From Comamonas suwonensis (lineage in GTDB: Bacteria > Pseudomonadota > Gammaproteobacteria > Burkholderiales > Burkholderiaceae_C), in NCBI RefSeq assembly GCF_012844455.2, contig NZ_JABBCQ020000018.1, positions 44,951-108,950 of the forward strand: a stretch of 64,000 nt of DNA. Reading direction: 5' to 3'. Shown piece by piece: positions 7,887 to 18,044 of the stretch. The notes below the pieces were generated by a model. That model ran no database searches, was not told the DNA's origin, and saw only the letters and a list, made by a program, of their open reading frames with translations. How positions within the stretch are numbered: the stretch's first letter is position 1; the number at the start of each line of letters is the position of its first letter. The position numbers and the translations under genes were made by a program.

Positions 7887-9857
7887 TCAGTGCAGCGCGC
7901 GGTAAATTTCTTCGGCCAATGTGGCAGATATGCCTTCAACCGTCATGAGATCTTCCACACTCGCGTCACCCACGCCACGCACACCACCAAAACGCTGCAA
8001 CAGACGCGCACGTTTTTTAGGGCCCACGCCCGGAATTTCTTCCAGGCTGCTAGAGCCCGTGCGCACCTTGGCTCGCGCCGCGCGCATGCCGGTGATGGCA
8101 AAGCGGTGGGCTTCGTCCCGTATCTGCGCCACCAGCATCAGCGCCGCAGAGTCGTGGCCCAGGTAGACCTTTTCTCGTCCATCGGCAAACACCAGCTCTT
8201 CCAGGCCGACCTTGCGGCCCTCGCCTTTTTCCACGCCCACGATGCGCGACAGATCAAGCCCCAGCTCGGTAAACACTTCGCGCGCCATGCTGACCTGGCC
8301 CTTGCCGCCATCGACCAGCACCAGGTCCGGCAGGTGTGGTTGCTTGCCTGAGAGCTCGGCACCACCCGCTTCGCGCTGAGCATCGGCCACCGGCTTGTAG
8401 CGGCGCGTCAACACCTGGCGCATGGCTGCATAGTCGTCGCCGCCGGTAATGCCTTCGATATTGAATCGGCGGTAGTCGCTACTCTGCATCTTGTGGTGAT
8501 GAAACACCACGCAGGAAGCCTTGGTGCTTTCGCCGCTGGTGTGCGAGATGTCAAAGCACTCAATGGTCAAGGTATCCAGATTCTCAACAGGCAGATCCAG
8601 TGCTTCAACCAGTGCGCGCGTGCGGGCCTGTTGCGAGCCTTCCTCGGCCAGCAAACGCGCCAGCTGAATATCCGCATTTTTTTGCGCCATCTCCAGCCAG
8701 ATACGACGCTGCTCGCGCGGCTGCTGCACCACCGTGATGCGGACACCGGTCTGCTCAGTCAGCAGTCCAATCAGCTTTTTCTCTACGAAGTGGCTGACGA
8801 TCAGGGTGGGCGGCACGGCAACATCTACATAGTGCTGCGCAATAAAGGCTTCCAGCACCAGCTCTTCCACAGGACGCTCTTGCACGGCGACATCAGCCTC
8901 TTCTTCGCTGAAGTAGACCGAGGTGGCATCACCCAGATTGACGGGAAAGTAAGGCCGATCGCCCAGATGCCGCCCGCCCCGCACCATGGCAAGGTTGACG
9001 CAGGCACGACCGCCCTGGACCTTCACCGCGAGAATATCCACATCCTTATCGTCTGCTGTTTCAATCACCTGCTGATGCAGCACGCGCGATAGCGCTGTGA
9101 TCTGGTTGCGCACTTCGGCGGCCTGCTCAAACTCCAGCTGGTCGGAGTGGGCCATCATGCGCACTTCCAGCTGCTTGAGCAGTTCGCTGGTTTCGCCGCG
9201 CAGCATGGCTTCGGCATTGCGCACATCGAGCGCATAGGCCTCGGGCGAGATCAAATCCACGCAGGGGCCGCTGCAGCGCTTGATTTGATAAAGCAGGCAA
9301 GGCCGCGTGCGGTTGGCATAAACCGTGTCTTCGCAGGTACGCAGGCGAAAGACTTTTTGCAGCAGCTGAATGCTTTCTTTGACCGCCCATGCACTGGGAT
9401 AAGGGCCAAAGTAGCGGTGTTTTTTGTCCACTGCACCGCGGTAGTAGGCGATGCGGGGGAACTCCTGAAACGCCGGCTCGCCCTCCTTGCCATCCCGATG
9501 CGCGACACCGGTGATCTTGAGATAGGGATAGCTTTTGTCATCCCTGAACAAGATGTTGTACTTGGGGTGCAGCGTCTTGATGAGGTTGTTTTCCAGCAGC
9601 AGCGCTTCGGCCTCAGAGCGCACCACCGTGGTCTCCATGCGCACGATCTTGCTGACCATATGGCCAATGCGCGTGCCGCCATGGTCTTTCTGGAAATAGC
9701 TGGAGACGCGGCGCTTGAGGTTGATGGCCTTGCCTACATAGAGCAGGACCTCTGCAGCATCGAAATAGCGATAGACACCGGGCAGTGGCGGCAGCGCAGC
9801 CACCTGGGCCAGCAGTTCAGCGGAGTGCATGGAGGAAGACATAAGCGCTATTTTCAT
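7887..9857 (-). CDS. uvrC: excinuclease ABC subunit C
   Basis: This 656-residue protein has the full UvrC architecture. The N-terminal GIY-YIG nuclease has PGVYRYF and [18 protein letters not shown] (about residues 26-55). The Cys-rich pair [20 protein letters not shown] lies near 155-185. A UVR coiled coil ([12 protein letters not shown]) sits near 240. The RNase H-like second nuclease has DGGKGQ and LVFADGRE, and helix-hairpin-helix motifs ([17 protein letters not shown]) lie at the end. It makes both incisions in nucleotide excision repair with UvrA and UvrB. The ATG at 9842 is an equally possible start. Confidence 0.97.
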   Translation of the reverse strand: MKIALMSSSMHSAELLAQVAALPPLPGVYRYFDAAEVLLYVGKAINLKRRVSSYFQKDHGGTRIGHMVSKIVRMETTVVRSEAEALLLENNLIKTLHPKYNILFRDDKSYPYLKITGVAHRDGKEGEPAFQEFPRIAYYRGAVDKKHRYFGPYPSAWAVKESIQLLQKVFRLRTCEDTVYANRTRPCLLYQIKRCSGPCVDLISPEAYALDVRNAEAMLRGETSELLKQLEVRMMAHSDQLEFEQAAEVRNQITALSRVLHQQVIETADDKDVDILAVKVQGGRACVNLAMVRGGRHLGDRPYFPVNLGDATSVYFSEEEADVAVQERPVEELVLEAFIAQHYVDVAVPPTLIVSHFVEKKLIGLLTEQTGVRITVVQQPREQRRIWLEMAQKNADIQLARLLAEEGSQQARTRALVEALDLPVENLDTLTIECFDISHTSGESTKASCVVFHHHKMQSSDYRRFNIEGITGGDDYAAMRQVLTRRYKPVADAQREAGGAELSGKQPHLPDLVLVDGGKGQVSMAREVFTELGLDLSRIVGVEKGEGRKVGLEELVFADGREKVYLGHDSAALMLVAQIRDEAHRFAITGMRAARAKVRTGSSSLEEIPGVGPKKRARLLQRFGGVRGVGDASVEDLMTVEGISATLAEEIYRALH

Positions 9858-9896
9858 GCGCTTTGACTGCCAAAACCCATCAAAACAAAAACTATG

Positions 9897-9945
9897 CTTT
9901 TGATAGCTGCTAGCGCTTTATCTATATGCACTACCGCCTTTTTTC
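9897..9945 (+). repeat. dispersed Comamonadaceae-type repeat, copy 1
   Basis: It begins TTTTGATAGCTGCTAGCGCT and continues with a GCACTA half, matching the shared pattern of copies at 18.9, 24.8, 26.6, 35.3, 40.6, 42.9, 45.8 and 50.5 kb. It lies between uvrC and the terminator of the Bug receptor gene. Confidence 0.6.
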
Positions 9946-9952
9946 ATCAAAA

Positions 9953-9974
9953 AAGGCCTGACAAATCAGGCCTT
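9953..9974 (-). terminator. rho-independent terminator of the Bug/lyase/CaiB operon
   Basis: A 9-bp stem (AAGGCCTGA/TCAGGCCTT) with a 4-base loop is followed on the minus strand by six T. It lies 30 bases after the stop at 10005. Confidence 0.88.
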
Positions 9975-10004
9975 GAGTGTGCGCTAGCGCACGGAAGCGA
10001 CGAC

Positions 10005-10991
10005 TTATTCCGCTTCGATTTTGGAAGACTTCACCACCTGCGCCCAGTTGGCGTATTCGGTCTTGACCATGGCACCCAGCTGCTGCGGGTTCATATAGTC
10101 AGCGCGGGCGCCCTGCTCTTCGGCTTTTTTCTTGAAAGCGGGGTCTTCCACCACTTTTTTGATGTCGGCGGTCAGCTTGTCAATCACCGGCTGGGGCGTG
10201 GCTTTGGGTGCAAAAATGGCAAACCACGATGTGGCGTTGACGCCGGCATACCCCGCTTCGGCCGTGGTCGGCACTGCAGGCAAGCTGGGCAGACGCTGTT
10301 TGCCCGTCACCGCCAGCACACGCAGCTTGCCGCTTTGCACATGGGGCATAAAGGGCGGCGCGGTGCCGAAGGTCAGATCCACCTGACCACCCAGCAAATC
10401 TTGCAGCGCCGGGCCTGTCCCCTTGTACGGCACGTGCACCATCTTGGCACCAGCCTGCTGCTCCAGCATGGCACCCGTCACATGCTGCAGCGAGCCATTG
10501 CCCGACGAGGCGTAGTTGAGCTTGCCGGGGTTCGCCTTGGCATAGCTGACCAGCTCAGCCAGCGTTTTCACCGGCAAATCAGCGCGCACCACAATGATCT
10601 GCGGAGCGGACAGCACATTGGCCACAGGCGCAAAGTCACCCTGCTCCCAGCTCTTGACCTTGACCAGATGGGGCGAGATGACGTGATAGCCCGAGTACTG
10701 CATCAGCAGGGTGTAGCCATCGGCATCGGCACGCTTGACCAGATTGGCAGCAATGGCACCATTGCCACCGCCTTTGTTATCCACCACCACCGACTGGCCA
10801 AGCACCGGGGCCAGTGCCTGCGCCGCCATGCGGCCGGAAAGGTCTGTCGTCCCGCCCGCAGCGGTTGGGACGATCAGCAGCACGGGCTTGCTGGGGTAAG
10901 CGCCCTGCGCCATGGCTGGCGCGGCACTGAGCCCTGCGGCGGCAGCCGCCACAGCAAGCACGAAAGATAGGCGTTGACGTTGAAATGTCAT
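10005..10991 (-). CDS. Bug-family tripartite tricarboxylate transporter substrate-binding protein
   Basis: This 328-residue periplasmic protein has a signal peptide ending APAMA|Q at about residue 28 and the Bug/TctC pattern: YPSKPV..IVPTAAGG near the N-terminus, VVDNKGGGNG, NYASSGNGS and VPYKGTGPAL. Bug proteins bind carboxylates for TTT-type uptake or signalling; no TctA/TctB membrane genes are nearby, so it may serve a distant transporter. The start at 10991 has AAGGAG seven bases upstream. It is third in a minus-strand operon after a CaiB-type CoA-transferase and an HMG-CoA-lyase-like enzyme, suggesting uptake of an acid those enzymes degrade. Confidence 0.9.
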   Translation of the reverse strand: MTFQRQRLSFVLAVAAAAAGLSAAPAMAQGAYPSKPVLLIVPTAAGGTTDLSGRMAAQALAPVLGQSVVVDNKGGGNGAIAANLVKRADADGYTLLMQYSGYHVISPHLVKVKSWEQGDFAPVANVLSAPQIIVVRADLPVKTLAELVSYAKANPGKLNYASSGNGSLQHVTGAMLEQQAGAKMVHVPYKGTGPALQDLLGGQVDLTFGTAPPFMPHVQSGKLRVLAVTGKQRLPSLPAVPTTAEAGYAGVNATSWFAIFAPKATPQPVIDKLTADIKKVVEDPAFKKKAEEQGARADYMNPQQLGAMVKTEYANWAQVVKSSKIEAE

Positions 10992-11070
10992 GTTGTCTCC
11001 TTGTTGGTATATCTGACAGCGCCAGCCCTTTCCCCCGAAAGAGCTGCCACTGTGTTGCATCTGCGCAGGC

Positions 11071-12051
11071 TCAGGCCTTGGCCAGAGCACGCTCTTGGAT
11101 GTCTGCAAAATCTGCTGGCGGCTGGTGCAGATCCCAGCGTGTGCCAGCCTTGACAATCTGGCTGGGTGTCTCATGCCCGATCAGCGCAGGCAAGGCCCTT
11201 GCAGCCGCGACGATCTGCGCCAGATCGGTGCCGGTGTCATAGCCCATGAGCTGCAGTGCATGCACGATCTCTTCGGTGCAGGCATTGCCCGAAGCACCAG
11301 GCGCATAAGGGCAGCCACCCAGCCCGCCAATGGATGCATCAAACCTGTCAGCACCGGCATCAATAGAAGCCAGCACATTTGCAAGTGCCATGCCGCGTGT
11401 GTTGTGAAAGTGCAGCGTCACGCCCAGTTGTGGCCAGCGTGTCTTGAAGGCCTTCACCATGGCGTGCACCTGACTCGGGTAGGCCATGCCCGTGGTGTCG
11501 CACAGGGTGATGCCCTGCACACCCAGATCCGCAAAGCGCTGCACCCAGCCCAGCACTTCGGCCTCAGGCACATCGCCCTCCATGGGGCAGCCAAAGCAGC
11601 AAGACAGCGAGACGTTGACGGGCGTTGCCGCCTGCTGCGCCACAGCGATGACCTGTTTGAGCGCTTCAAACGACTGACTGCGCTGCATGCGCAGATTGCA
11701 GAGGTTATGCGTCTCGCTGACGGACATCACCAAATTCAACTCATCGGTATGCGCATCAATGGCGCGCTCCGCTCCGCGCACATTGGGTACCAGCGCCGTA
11801 TAGATGGTGCCCGGCTGGCGCTCGATCTCGCGCATCACAATCTCGCCATCGCGCAGCGCGGGGATGGCCTTGGGCGAGACAAAAGCCGTCACTTCAATCT
11901 TGGACAGCCCAGCTTGCGACAGCGCATTGATCAGCGCAATCTTGTCCTCAGTCGGTACAAACGCAGCCTCCATCTGCAAGCCATCACGCGTGCCGACTTC
12001 GTTGATATAGATACGGCGAGCCTCGCCATTCCAGACATTCCGGCTGTTCAT
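11071..12051 (-). CDS. hydroxymethylglutaryl-CoA lyase family protein
   Basis: This 326-residue DRE-TIM metallolyase has EVGTRDGLQ at about 18-26 in place of the DRE loop, metal-binding HFHNTRG near 218, and the C-terminal loop GGLGGCPYAPGASGN near 241-255 with the catalytic Cys. These favour an HMG-CoA lyase-like acyl-CoA cleavage rather than isopropylmalate synthase. The start overlaps the CaiB stop (ATGA), so translation is coupled. With the CoA-transferase upstream, the likely job is activation of a hydroxy acid to its CoA ester and then cleavage; the true substrate is unknown. Confidence 0.88.
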   Translation of the reverse strand: MNSRNVWNGEARRIYINEVGTRDGLQMEAAFVPTEDKIALINALSQAGLSKIEVTAFVSPKAIPALRDGEIVMREIERQPGTIYTALVPNVRGAERAIDAHTDELNLVMSVSETHNLCNLRMQRSQSFEALKQVIAVAQQAATPVNVSLSCCFGCPMEGDVPEAEVLGWVQRFADLGVQGITLCDTTGMAYPSQVHAMVKAFKTRWPQLGVTLHFHNTRGMALANVLASIDAGADRFDASIGGLGGCPYAPGASGNACTEEIVHALQLMGYDTGTDLAQIVAAARALPALIGHETPSQIVKAGTRWDLHQPPADFADIQERALAKA

Positions 12052-13280
12052 TGAATGATTCCCTTGGCGCGCAGTTGTGCAATCTGCTCGGCGCTCAGGC
12101 CTACTTCGGCCAGCACGGCGTCGGTGTCATCACCCACATGCGGCGCACTGCTGCGCACGGTACCGGGCGTCAGCGAGAGCTTGGGCACCACACCAGGCAC
12201 TTTCACCTCAAAACCATCGCGGGTGCGCTGGGTCAAGATCATCTCGCGGGCGTGGTAATGCGGGTCTTCTGCGATATCTTTGGCGGTGTAGACCTTGCCT
12301 GCGGGAACGCGGGCATTGCCCAGCTCGTCCATCACCGCCTGCACGGTGCGGACTCGCGTCCAGTCACCAATCGCACCATCAATGGTTGCCACTCGAGCCA
12401 CACGACCTGCGTTATCGGCCAAGTCGGGCGCATCGGCCAAGTCCTGGCGACCAATCGCAGTCATCAGCCGCTTGAAGATGGAATCTCCATTGCCCGCAAC
12501 CAGCACCCAGCCGTCCAGACAAGGGTAAGCATTCGACGGAGCAATACCCGGTAGCGCACTGCCTGCGGCTTCGCGCACAGCACCAAAGGCGCTGTATTCA
12601 GGGAGCAGACTTTCCATGATGTTGAACACGGCCTCATGCAGGGCCACATCAATCACCTGGCCGGGGCCGCCACTCACCTTGCGGTGGTACAAGGCCATCA
12701 TCACGCCTACCACGCCGTGCAAAGCTGCTAGCGTGTCTCCAATCGAGACCCCCACACGCACAGGCACGCGACCCGGCTCAGCCGTCAGGTGACGCAGCCC
12801 GCCCATGGCCTCACCAATCACGCCAAAGCCCGGCAGATCCCGGTAGGGGCCAGTCTGACCGTAGCCCGAAATGCGCAGAATCACCAGACCGGGGTTGATG
12901 GCATGCAGCTCTTCAGGCGACATACCCCAGCCCTCCAGTGTGCCGGGGCGGAAGTTTTCCACCAGCACATCGGCCTCGGCAATCAATTTTCTGGCCACGT
13001 CCTGCGCTTCTTGCTGACGCAAATCCAGCGCCACCGATCGTTTGTTGCGCGACTGCACCTGCCACCAGACGGAGGTGCCTTCCTTGATCAGGCGCCAGTT
13101 GCGCAGCGGGTCGCCCGCGCCGGGGGCCTCGATCTTGATCACATCAGCGCCAAATTCACCCAGCGTCTTGCCGCAGAACGGACCGGCAATCAGTTGCCCC
13201 ATTTCCACAACCTTCACGCCCTCAAGCGCACGCGGCGTGGAAGTTTGCGTTGCGGGGTCTTTGATATTCATCATTGTCAT
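12048..13280 (-). CDS. CaiB/BaiF-type family III CoA-transferase
   Basis: This 410-residue protein is typical of family III CoA-transferases. It has the N-terminal LEGVKVVEMGQLIAGP, the GADVIKIEAPGAGDPLR stretch, DLR then ADVLVENFRPG, and the catalytic Asp region ending in GVSIGDTLAALHG. It would move CoA from an acyl-CoA donor to a carboxylate. It is first in the operon with the lyase and the Bug receptor and is divergent from a LysR regulator at 13418, the usual layout for an inducible catabolic cluster. Confidence 0.93.
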   Translation of the reverse strand: MTMMNIKDPATQTSTPRALEGVKVVEMGQLIAGPFCGKTLGEFGADVIKIEAPGAGDPLRNWRLIKEGTSVWWQVQSRNKRSVALDLRQQEAQDVARKLIAEADVLVENFRPGTLEGWGMSPEELHAINPGLVILRISGYGQTGPYRDLPGFGVIGEAMGGLRHLTAEPGRVPVRVGVSIGDTLAALHGVVGVMMALYHRKVSGGPGQVIDVALHEAVFNIMESLLPEYSAFGAVREAAGSALPGIAPSNAYPCLDGWVLVAGNGDSIFKRLMTAIGRQDLADAPDLADNAGRVARVATIDGAIGDWTRVRTVQAVMDELGNARVPAGKVYTAKDIAEDPHYHAREMILTQRTRDGFEVKVPGVVPKLSLTPGTVRSSAPHVGDDTDAVLAEVGLSAEQIAQLRAKGIIQ

Positions 13281-13352
13281 TGTTTGTCTCTTGCTATGCC
13301 GTTTTGCGTTACCCAGAGCAGCTTTTCAATCATCTTGCCGTTTAGACCGGTT

Positions 13353-13388
13353 CTCGCAAAACGCTGATATGCGAAGCTGCCATCGCAT
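13353..13388. promoter_or_regulatory. candidate LysR-regulator operator between caiB-type operon and lysR gene
   Basis: ATGCGA (13369-13374) and TCGCAT (13383-13388) form a perfect inverted repeat with an 8-base spacer. A further TCGCA at 13354 pairs with TGCGA at 13370-13374 across 11 bases. LysR-type sites are imperfect dyads of about this size, and this one lies 30 bases before the lysR start. The target assignment is inferred. Confidence 0.45.
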
Positions 13389-13417
13389 TTAGGCATAGCT
13401 GGGATAATGCACACCTC

Positions 13418-14332
13418 ATGAAGCTGGACCCAATCACCCTGAGCCTGTTTGTTGCCGTGATGGAAGAAAACGCCATCGCCCGCGCCGCTGCACGCGAGCA
13501 CATTGCGCCGTCTGCCGCCAGCCGCCGCTTGGCAGAGCTGGAAAGTCAGCTGCAGGTAGAACTCTTTACCCGCAGCAACCGCGGCAGTGCACCTACGGCA
13601 GCGGCCTATGCGCTGCTGAACATGGCACGCGGCGTGCTCAATGAAATGGATGGCATTGCCACGCAGATGAAGGACTATGCGCAAGGCGGCCAAGAAGGCC
13701 TGCGCGGCCATGTGCGGGTAATGGCCAACATCTCCAGCATCACGCAGTTTCTGCCAGCGCAGTTGCAGCGCTTTTTAAGTCAGCACCCGCATGTCGATGT
13801 GCGCCTGCAAGAGCGCGTGAGCACCGATATTGCGCGCGCCGTGGCGGATAACGAGGCCGATATCGGCCTGCTCAACAATGGCAGCTACGGCAATAAGATC
13901 AGCCTACGCCCCTACCGGCGCGACCGACTGGCCGTCGTCATGCCGCAATCCCATCCGCTAGCGCGTAAGCGCAGCCTGCGACTGGAACAAGTCGTGACGC
14001 ATGACCTGATTGGTATGCACGCCGACAGCGCTCTCAACCATCTCATTACCCGCGCAGCCGCAGACCAAGGCTTGCAGCCGCGCCTGCGTATGAAGGTGAC
14101 CGGCTATGACGCGCTGTGCCTGATGGTGGCGTCAGGCCTGGGCATAGGCATCCTCCCCAAGGGCAGCGCACGTATTTACATGGGCACGCTGCCGCTGCGC
14201 TGCATCCGGCTGGATGAAAGCTGGGCCGAGCGCCAGTTAATGCTGTGCGTGCGCTCGCAAGACGCACTCTCGCCTGTGGCGCAATTGCTGGCCGAGCACC
14301 TGTGCCAGCTCGAAGAAACTCATAAAGACTAA
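13418..14332 (+). CDS. LysR-family transcriptional regulator
   Basis: At 304 residues it is the standard LTTR size. The N-terminal helix-turn-helix spans about residues 5-62 (ARAAAREHIAPSAASRRLAELE), and the effector domain follows, with the usual RVMANIS.TQFLP start near 98 and VASGLGIGILPKG near 240. It is divergent from the CaiB/lyase/Bug operon and most likely activates it in response to the pathway substrate or its CoA ester. earP starts four bases after its stop, so read-through is possible. Confidence 0.93.
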   Translation: MKLDPITLSLFVAVMEENAIARAAAREHIAPSAASRRLAELESQLQVELFTRSNRGSAPTAAAYALLNMARGVLNEMDGIATQMKDYAQGGQEGLRGHVRVMANISSITQFLPAQLQRFLSQHPHVDVRLQERVSTDIARAVADNEADIGLLNNGSYGNKISLRPYRRDRLAVVMPQSHPLARKRSLRLEQVVTHDLIGMHADSALNHLITRAAADQGLQPRLRMKVTGYDALCLMVASGLGIGILPKGSARIYMGTLPLRCIRLDESWAERQLMLCVRSQDALSPVAQLLAEHLCQLEETHKD

Positions 14333-14336
14333 AGCC

Positions 14337-15449
14337 ATGCTGGATTTTTTACCGCTGCCAGAAGCGAATGTGACGACCCAACACCCATCTCTGACCTGGG
14401 ATATTTTTTGCCAGGTCATTGATAACTTTGGCGATGTGGGCGTGTGCTGGCGCACTGCAGCAGAACTGGTTGCACGCGGCCAGCAAGTACGGCTGTGGAT
14501 GGACGATGCCAGCGCCTTGCAGTGGATGACCCCGCAGCCCTGGCCCAAAGGCCTCAGTGTCCATGCATGGCCTGCGCTGATGGTCGACATCCCCGCCGTG
14601 GTCGGTGACGTGGTGGTTGAAGCCTTTGGCTGCGAGATTCCCCAACCGTTTGCCTTCGCCATTGCACGCAAGGCAGAGCAAGGTCTGCCACCGGTCTGGA
14701 TCAACCTCGAATACCTGTCTGCCGAAGATTACGTAGAACGCTGCCACCGCCTGCCGTCGCGCATCATGTCCGGCCCGGCAGCAGGGCTGACTCGCTGGTT
14801 TTTCTACCCTGGTTTTACCAGCGCAACAGGCGCACTGGTACGCGAGCTGAATCTGAGCCAGCGCCAGAGTCGCTTTGCGGGTGAGCGCCTGCAATGGCGC
14901 GCAGCGCAAGGCGTTCAAGCCGATGAATGCGCTGTCTCGCTGTTTTGCTATGAGCCAACAGCCTTGCCACAGTTTCTGGAACAAACACCCACTCTCAACA
15001 CCAGACTGCTGGTCACACCCGGCCGTGCTACAGCAGCTGTTCAGGCATTGCCAGCCGCTCAATCATTGAACATACAGTATCTGCAACCCTGCCCACAACC
15101 CCAGTTTGATGAAATGCTCTGGGCCTGTGACCTGAATCTGGTGCGCGGCGAAGACTCTCTGGTTCGCGCCATCTGGGCAGGTCAGCCTTTTGTCTGGCAT
15201 ATCTACCCGCAGCATGACAATGCCCACCACCACAAGCTCAACGCTTTTCTTGACTGGCTGGGCGCACCTGAAAGCCTGGTGCGCTTTCACCGCGCCTGGA
15301 ACGGCATGACCGCACCGCAAACATTGCCTTTACTGAGTCGTGAAATATTGGCTGAATGGGCCTTGTGCATAAGGGCTGGACGAGAAAAATTAGCGCTTCA
15401 GACTGACTTGATTGAGCAGCTTCAAGCTTTTGTCGCCGAAAAAAGCTAA
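14337..15449 (+). CDS. earP: EF-P arginine rhamnosyltransferase
   Basis: This 370-residue GT-B glycosyltransferase carries the EarP hallmarks: [18 protein letters not shown] near residue 22, [14 protein letters not shown] near 122, and the nucleotide-sugar pocket [20 protein letters not shown] near 263-283 followed by [10 protein letters not shown]. EarP moves rhamnose from dTDP-rhamnose onto Arg32 of EF-P so that the ribosome passes polyproline stretches. The substrate gene efp is next downstream and has Arg32, which supports the assignment. The ATG at 14337 lies right after the lysR stop without a strong ribosome binding site; a slightly later start is possible. Confidence 0.95.
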   Translation: MLDFLPLPEANVTTQHPSLTWDIFCQVIDNFGDVGVCWRTAAELVARGQQVRLWMDDASALQWMTPQPWPKGLSVHAWPALMVDIPAVVGDVVVEAFGCEIPQPFAFAIARKAEQGLPPVWINLEYLSAEDYVERCHRLPSRIMSGPAAGLTRWFFYPGFTSATGALVRELNLSQRQSRFAGERLQWRAAQGVQADECAVSLFCYEPTALPQFLEQTPTLNTRLLVTPGRATAAVQALPAAQSLNIQYLQPCPQPQFDEMLWACDLNLVRGEDSLVRAIWAGQPFVWHIYPQHDNAHHHKLNAFLDWLGAPESLVRFHRAWNGMTAPQTLPLLSREILAEWALCIRAGREKLALQTDLIEQLQAFVAEKS

Positions 15450-15643
15450 AATCGACGTTTTGCCTCTCTGAGGGCAAGCGTACCCGGCCCGCCGAGCGAT
15501 CTTGCTTACCAGGGTCGCGCCCCGCCGCGGTACACGCGGCAGGCCCCGCCGCCGCACTATTGATGCGTTGCTGTCTCAGCAACCATTGCGAACAGCTTGC
15601 CTGCCGTGTAGAGCGGCTCCAACCTTTCAAACGCAAGCAAGCC
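15450..15643 (+). other. efp upstream region
   Basis: This is a GC-rich spacer between earP and efp. A small hairpin (GCCTCTCTGAGGGC, near 15462-15475) is not followed by a T run, so it is not a good terminator. I cannot pick a promoter confidently. Confidence 0.3.
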
Positions 15644-16198
15644 ATGAAAATCGCTCAAGAAATCCGCGCAGGCAATGTGATCATGTTCGGCAAGGACCCC
15701 ATGATCGTTCTGAAGACCGAATACGCTCGTGGCGGCCGTGGCGCTGCTACCGTGCGCATGAAGCTCAAGAGCCTGATCGGCAACTTCGGCACGGAAAACG
15801 TGTTCAAGGCCGACGACAAGATCGACAACGTGATCCTGGACAAGAAGGATTGCACCTACTCCTACTTCGCCGACCCCATGTACGTGTGGATGGACGAAGA
15901 GTTCAACCAGTACGAAGTCGAAGCCGAAAACATGGCTGACGCACTGAACTATCTGGAAGACGGCATGACTGCCGAAGTGGTGTTCTATGACGGCAAGGCC
16001 ATCTCCGTCGAACTGCCCACCACCATCGTGCGCGAAATCACCTGGACCGAGCCAGCCGTCAAGGGCGATACCTCCGGCAAGGTTCTGAAGCCCGCCAAGA
16101 TCGCTACCGGCTTCGAAGTGGCCGTGCCCCTGTTCGTGTCCCAAGAAGACAAGATCGAAATCGACACCCGCACCGGCGAATACCGCAAGCGCGTTTAA
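15644..16198 (+). CDS. efp: translation elongation factor P
   Basis: This 184-residue EF-P has the three beta-barrel domains of the family and ends in [14 protein letters not shown]. The tip of domain I reads [14 protein letters not shown], and the modified position is Arg32, the rhamnosylated type rather than the lysylated type. EF-P relieves stalling at consecutive prolines. The start [12 protein letters not shown] at 15644 is the standard N-terminus; the frame is open further upstream without family similarity. earP precedes it and a strong terminator follows. Confidence 0.98.
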   Translation: MKIAQEIRAGNVIMFGKDPMIVLKTEYARGGRGAATVRMKLKSLIGNFGTENVFKADDKIDNVILDKKDCTYSYFADPMYVWMDEEFNQYEVEAENMADALNYLEDGMTAEVVFYDGKAISVELPTTIVREITWTEPAVKGDTSGKVLKPAKIATGFEVAVPLFVSQEDKIEIDTRTGEYRKRV

Positions 16199-16231
16199 TG
16201 CGGCTGCAGCTCTTGCAGCTGCTCGCTCATC

Positions 16232-16260
16232 AAAAAGGCTTCCTGATGGAAGCCTTTTTT
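16232..16260 (+). terminator. rho-independent terminator after efp
   Basis: A 12-bp stem AAAAAGGCTTCC/GGAAGCCTTTTT has a 4-base loop and ends in six T. It lies 33 bases past the efp stop. Confidence 0.92.
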
Positions 16261-16396
16261 GTTGTCGCTCAAAAATAGGGGCGTTGAGCCCGCACGCCAA
16301 GCAGTCCGTCAGCAGCCCCCCCCCTGTTCTGCACATATTCACAAAATGCGCCAAGTCTGTGCAAGACTAAAGTCTCTCCATCAACCCCATCGGCAA

Positions 16397-17146
16397 ATGA
16401 CGCATTCCCTGCCTTGGCTGCAGCCTGAACAAGAATTCCCACCGATCGATCAGACTTGGGGCGAGCAAGATCCGATTCCCGGACTATTGGCAGCAGGCAG
16501 CACCCTGGATGCAGCACACCTGCGCGCAGCCTACGGCCAGGGAATTTTCCCCTGGTTCAGTGAGGGACAACCGGTGCTCTGGTGGTCCCCCAACCCGCGC
16601 ATGATTCTTCGCCCTGACGAGTTCCGGCTTCGCCGCAGTTTGCGCAAGTCACTACAAAAATTTCGCGACGCCCCTGGCTGCGAGATTCGCATCGACAGTT
16701 CCTTCTCAACCGTGATGCAGCACTGCGCCCAAGCCCCGCGCGATGGACAAAACGGTACCTGGATTGTTCAAAGCATCATCGAAGCCTATACCGAGCTGCA
16801 CCAGCAAGGTGCAGCGCACAGCGTAGAGACCTGGGTGAATGGCAAGCTGGTGGGGGGCCTTTACTGCGTGGCACTGGGCAAGGCGGTGTTTGGCGAATCC
16901 ATGTTTGCGCTGCAAACCGATGCGTCAAAGATTGCCCTGTCTGCGCTGGTTGCGCTATGTCACGCCCATCAGGTTCCGCAAATTGACTGCCAGCAAGCCA
17001 CTGCTCACCTGTCATTCATGGGCGGCCGCGAAATCCCCAGAGAGCAATTTGCACAGACCGTCAGAGCACAAGCTCAGTTGCCCGATATGCACTGGCAATT
17101 TGCCCCCCTATACTGGGATCAATTGCTGAGCACTCCTGAAGTTTGA
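16397..17146 (+). CDS. aat: leucyl/phenylalanyl-tRNA--protein transferase
   Basis: This 249-residue enzyme adds Leu or Phe from aminoacyl-tRNA to N-terminal Arg or Lys, marking proteins for ClpS/ClpAP. Family motifs are clear: [40 protein letters not shown] near 50-70, and [16 protein letters not shown] near 170. The start [10 protein letters not shown] at 16397 fits the family; longer frames upstream do not. It is followed 30 bases on by bpt, the other N-end-rule transferase. Confidence 0.96.
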   Translation: MTHSLPWLQPEQEFPPIDQTWGEQDPIPGLLAAGSTLDAAHLRAAYGQGIFPWFSEGQPVLWWSPNPRMILRPDEFRLRRSLRKSLQKFRDAPGCEIRIDSSFSTVMQHCAQAPRDGQNGTWIVQSIIEAYTELHQQGAAHSVETWVNGKLVGGLYCVALGKAVFGESMFALQTDASKIALSALVALCHAHQVPQIDCQQATAHLSFMGGREIPREQFAQTVRAQAQLPDMHWQFAPLYWDQLLSTPEV

Positions 17147-17175
17147 CGCACCTCATCTGCAGCACCGGCCTGATC

Positions 17176-17943
17176 ATGACGCACCCAAACGACCTACCGC
17201 TACATGCCCTGCAGTTTTATGCTACGGCAGCCTATCCCTGCAGCTATCTGCCGGGGCGACTGGCCCGTTCACAGGTCGCAACACCCAGCCATCAAATTCA
17301 GAATGCGGTTTATTCAGAGCTGGTCACCATGGGGTTTCGTCGCAGTGGCATGTTTACCTACCGCCCTTATTGCGACGGGTGCCAGGCCTGCATTCCGCTG
17401 CGCATCATCAGCAATGAATTTCGCCCCAACCGCAGCCAGCGGCGCTCGGCCAGGCAGCACGGTCAGCTGATGACCTCCATACAGCGGCTGCACTACTCTG
17501 ACGAGCACTACCAGCTTTATTTGCGATATCAGCAGCACCGCCACAGCGGTGGTGGCATGGACAACGACAGCGTCGATCAGTACACGCAATTCTTGCTACA
17601 AAGCCGCGTCAATTCACGCTTGGTAGAGTTTCGTGAGCCGACCGACACCGGGGCACCCGGCGTGCTAAAGATGCTCTCGATTCTGGATGTGCTGGAAGAC
17701 GGCCTGTCTGCGGTCTACACCTTTTATGACCCGGAAGATCACGCCAGCTACGGCACCTTCAATGTGCTGTGGCAAATTCAGCAAGCCAAGGCCATGAACC
17801 TGCCTTATGTGTACCTCGGCTACTGGATCTCGGACAGCCAGAAGATGCGCTACAAAGCCAGCTTTTTGCCGCATGAGATTCGTCAGGGTGAACAATGGCG
17901 ACGCGTTGACAGACAAAGCATTGCGCGCTCACAAATTGATTGA
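17176..17943 (+). CDS. bpt: aspartate/glutamate leucyltransferase (arginyltransferase family)
   Basis: This 255-residue Ate1-fold transferase conjugates Leu to N-terminal Asp or Glu in bacteria. The Cys cluster of the N-terminal domain is present ([15 protein letters not shown], then YCDGCQAC near 70-77 with [11 protein letters not shown] before it). The C-terminal acetyltransferase-like domain has [16 protein letters not shown] and [18 protein letters not shown] chose the ATG at 17176; a TTG overlapping the aat end at 17143 is in frame. The tandem with aat puts both branches of the bacterial N-end rule in one operon. Confidence 0.93.
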   Translation: MTHPNDLPLHALQFYATAAYPCSYLPGRLARSQVATPSHQIQNAVYSELVTMGFRRSGMFTYRPYCDGCQACIPLRIISNEFRPNRSQRRSARQHGQLMTSIQRLHYSDEHYQLYLRYQQHRHSGGGMDNDSVDQYTQFLLQSRVNSRLVEFREPTDTGAPGVLKMLSILDVLEDGLSAVYTFYDPEDHASYGTFNVLWQIQQAKAMNLPYVYLGYWISDSQKMRYKASFLPHEIRQGEQWRRVDRQSIARSQID

Positions 17944-18044
17944 TGTTGCTGAAAAACTCAGCACATGGATATATGAGCAGATGACATGCCTGCGCGGCTA
18001 TAGCACCGCTAGAATGCCTTCATCCCGCAAAGTATCTCCAACGC

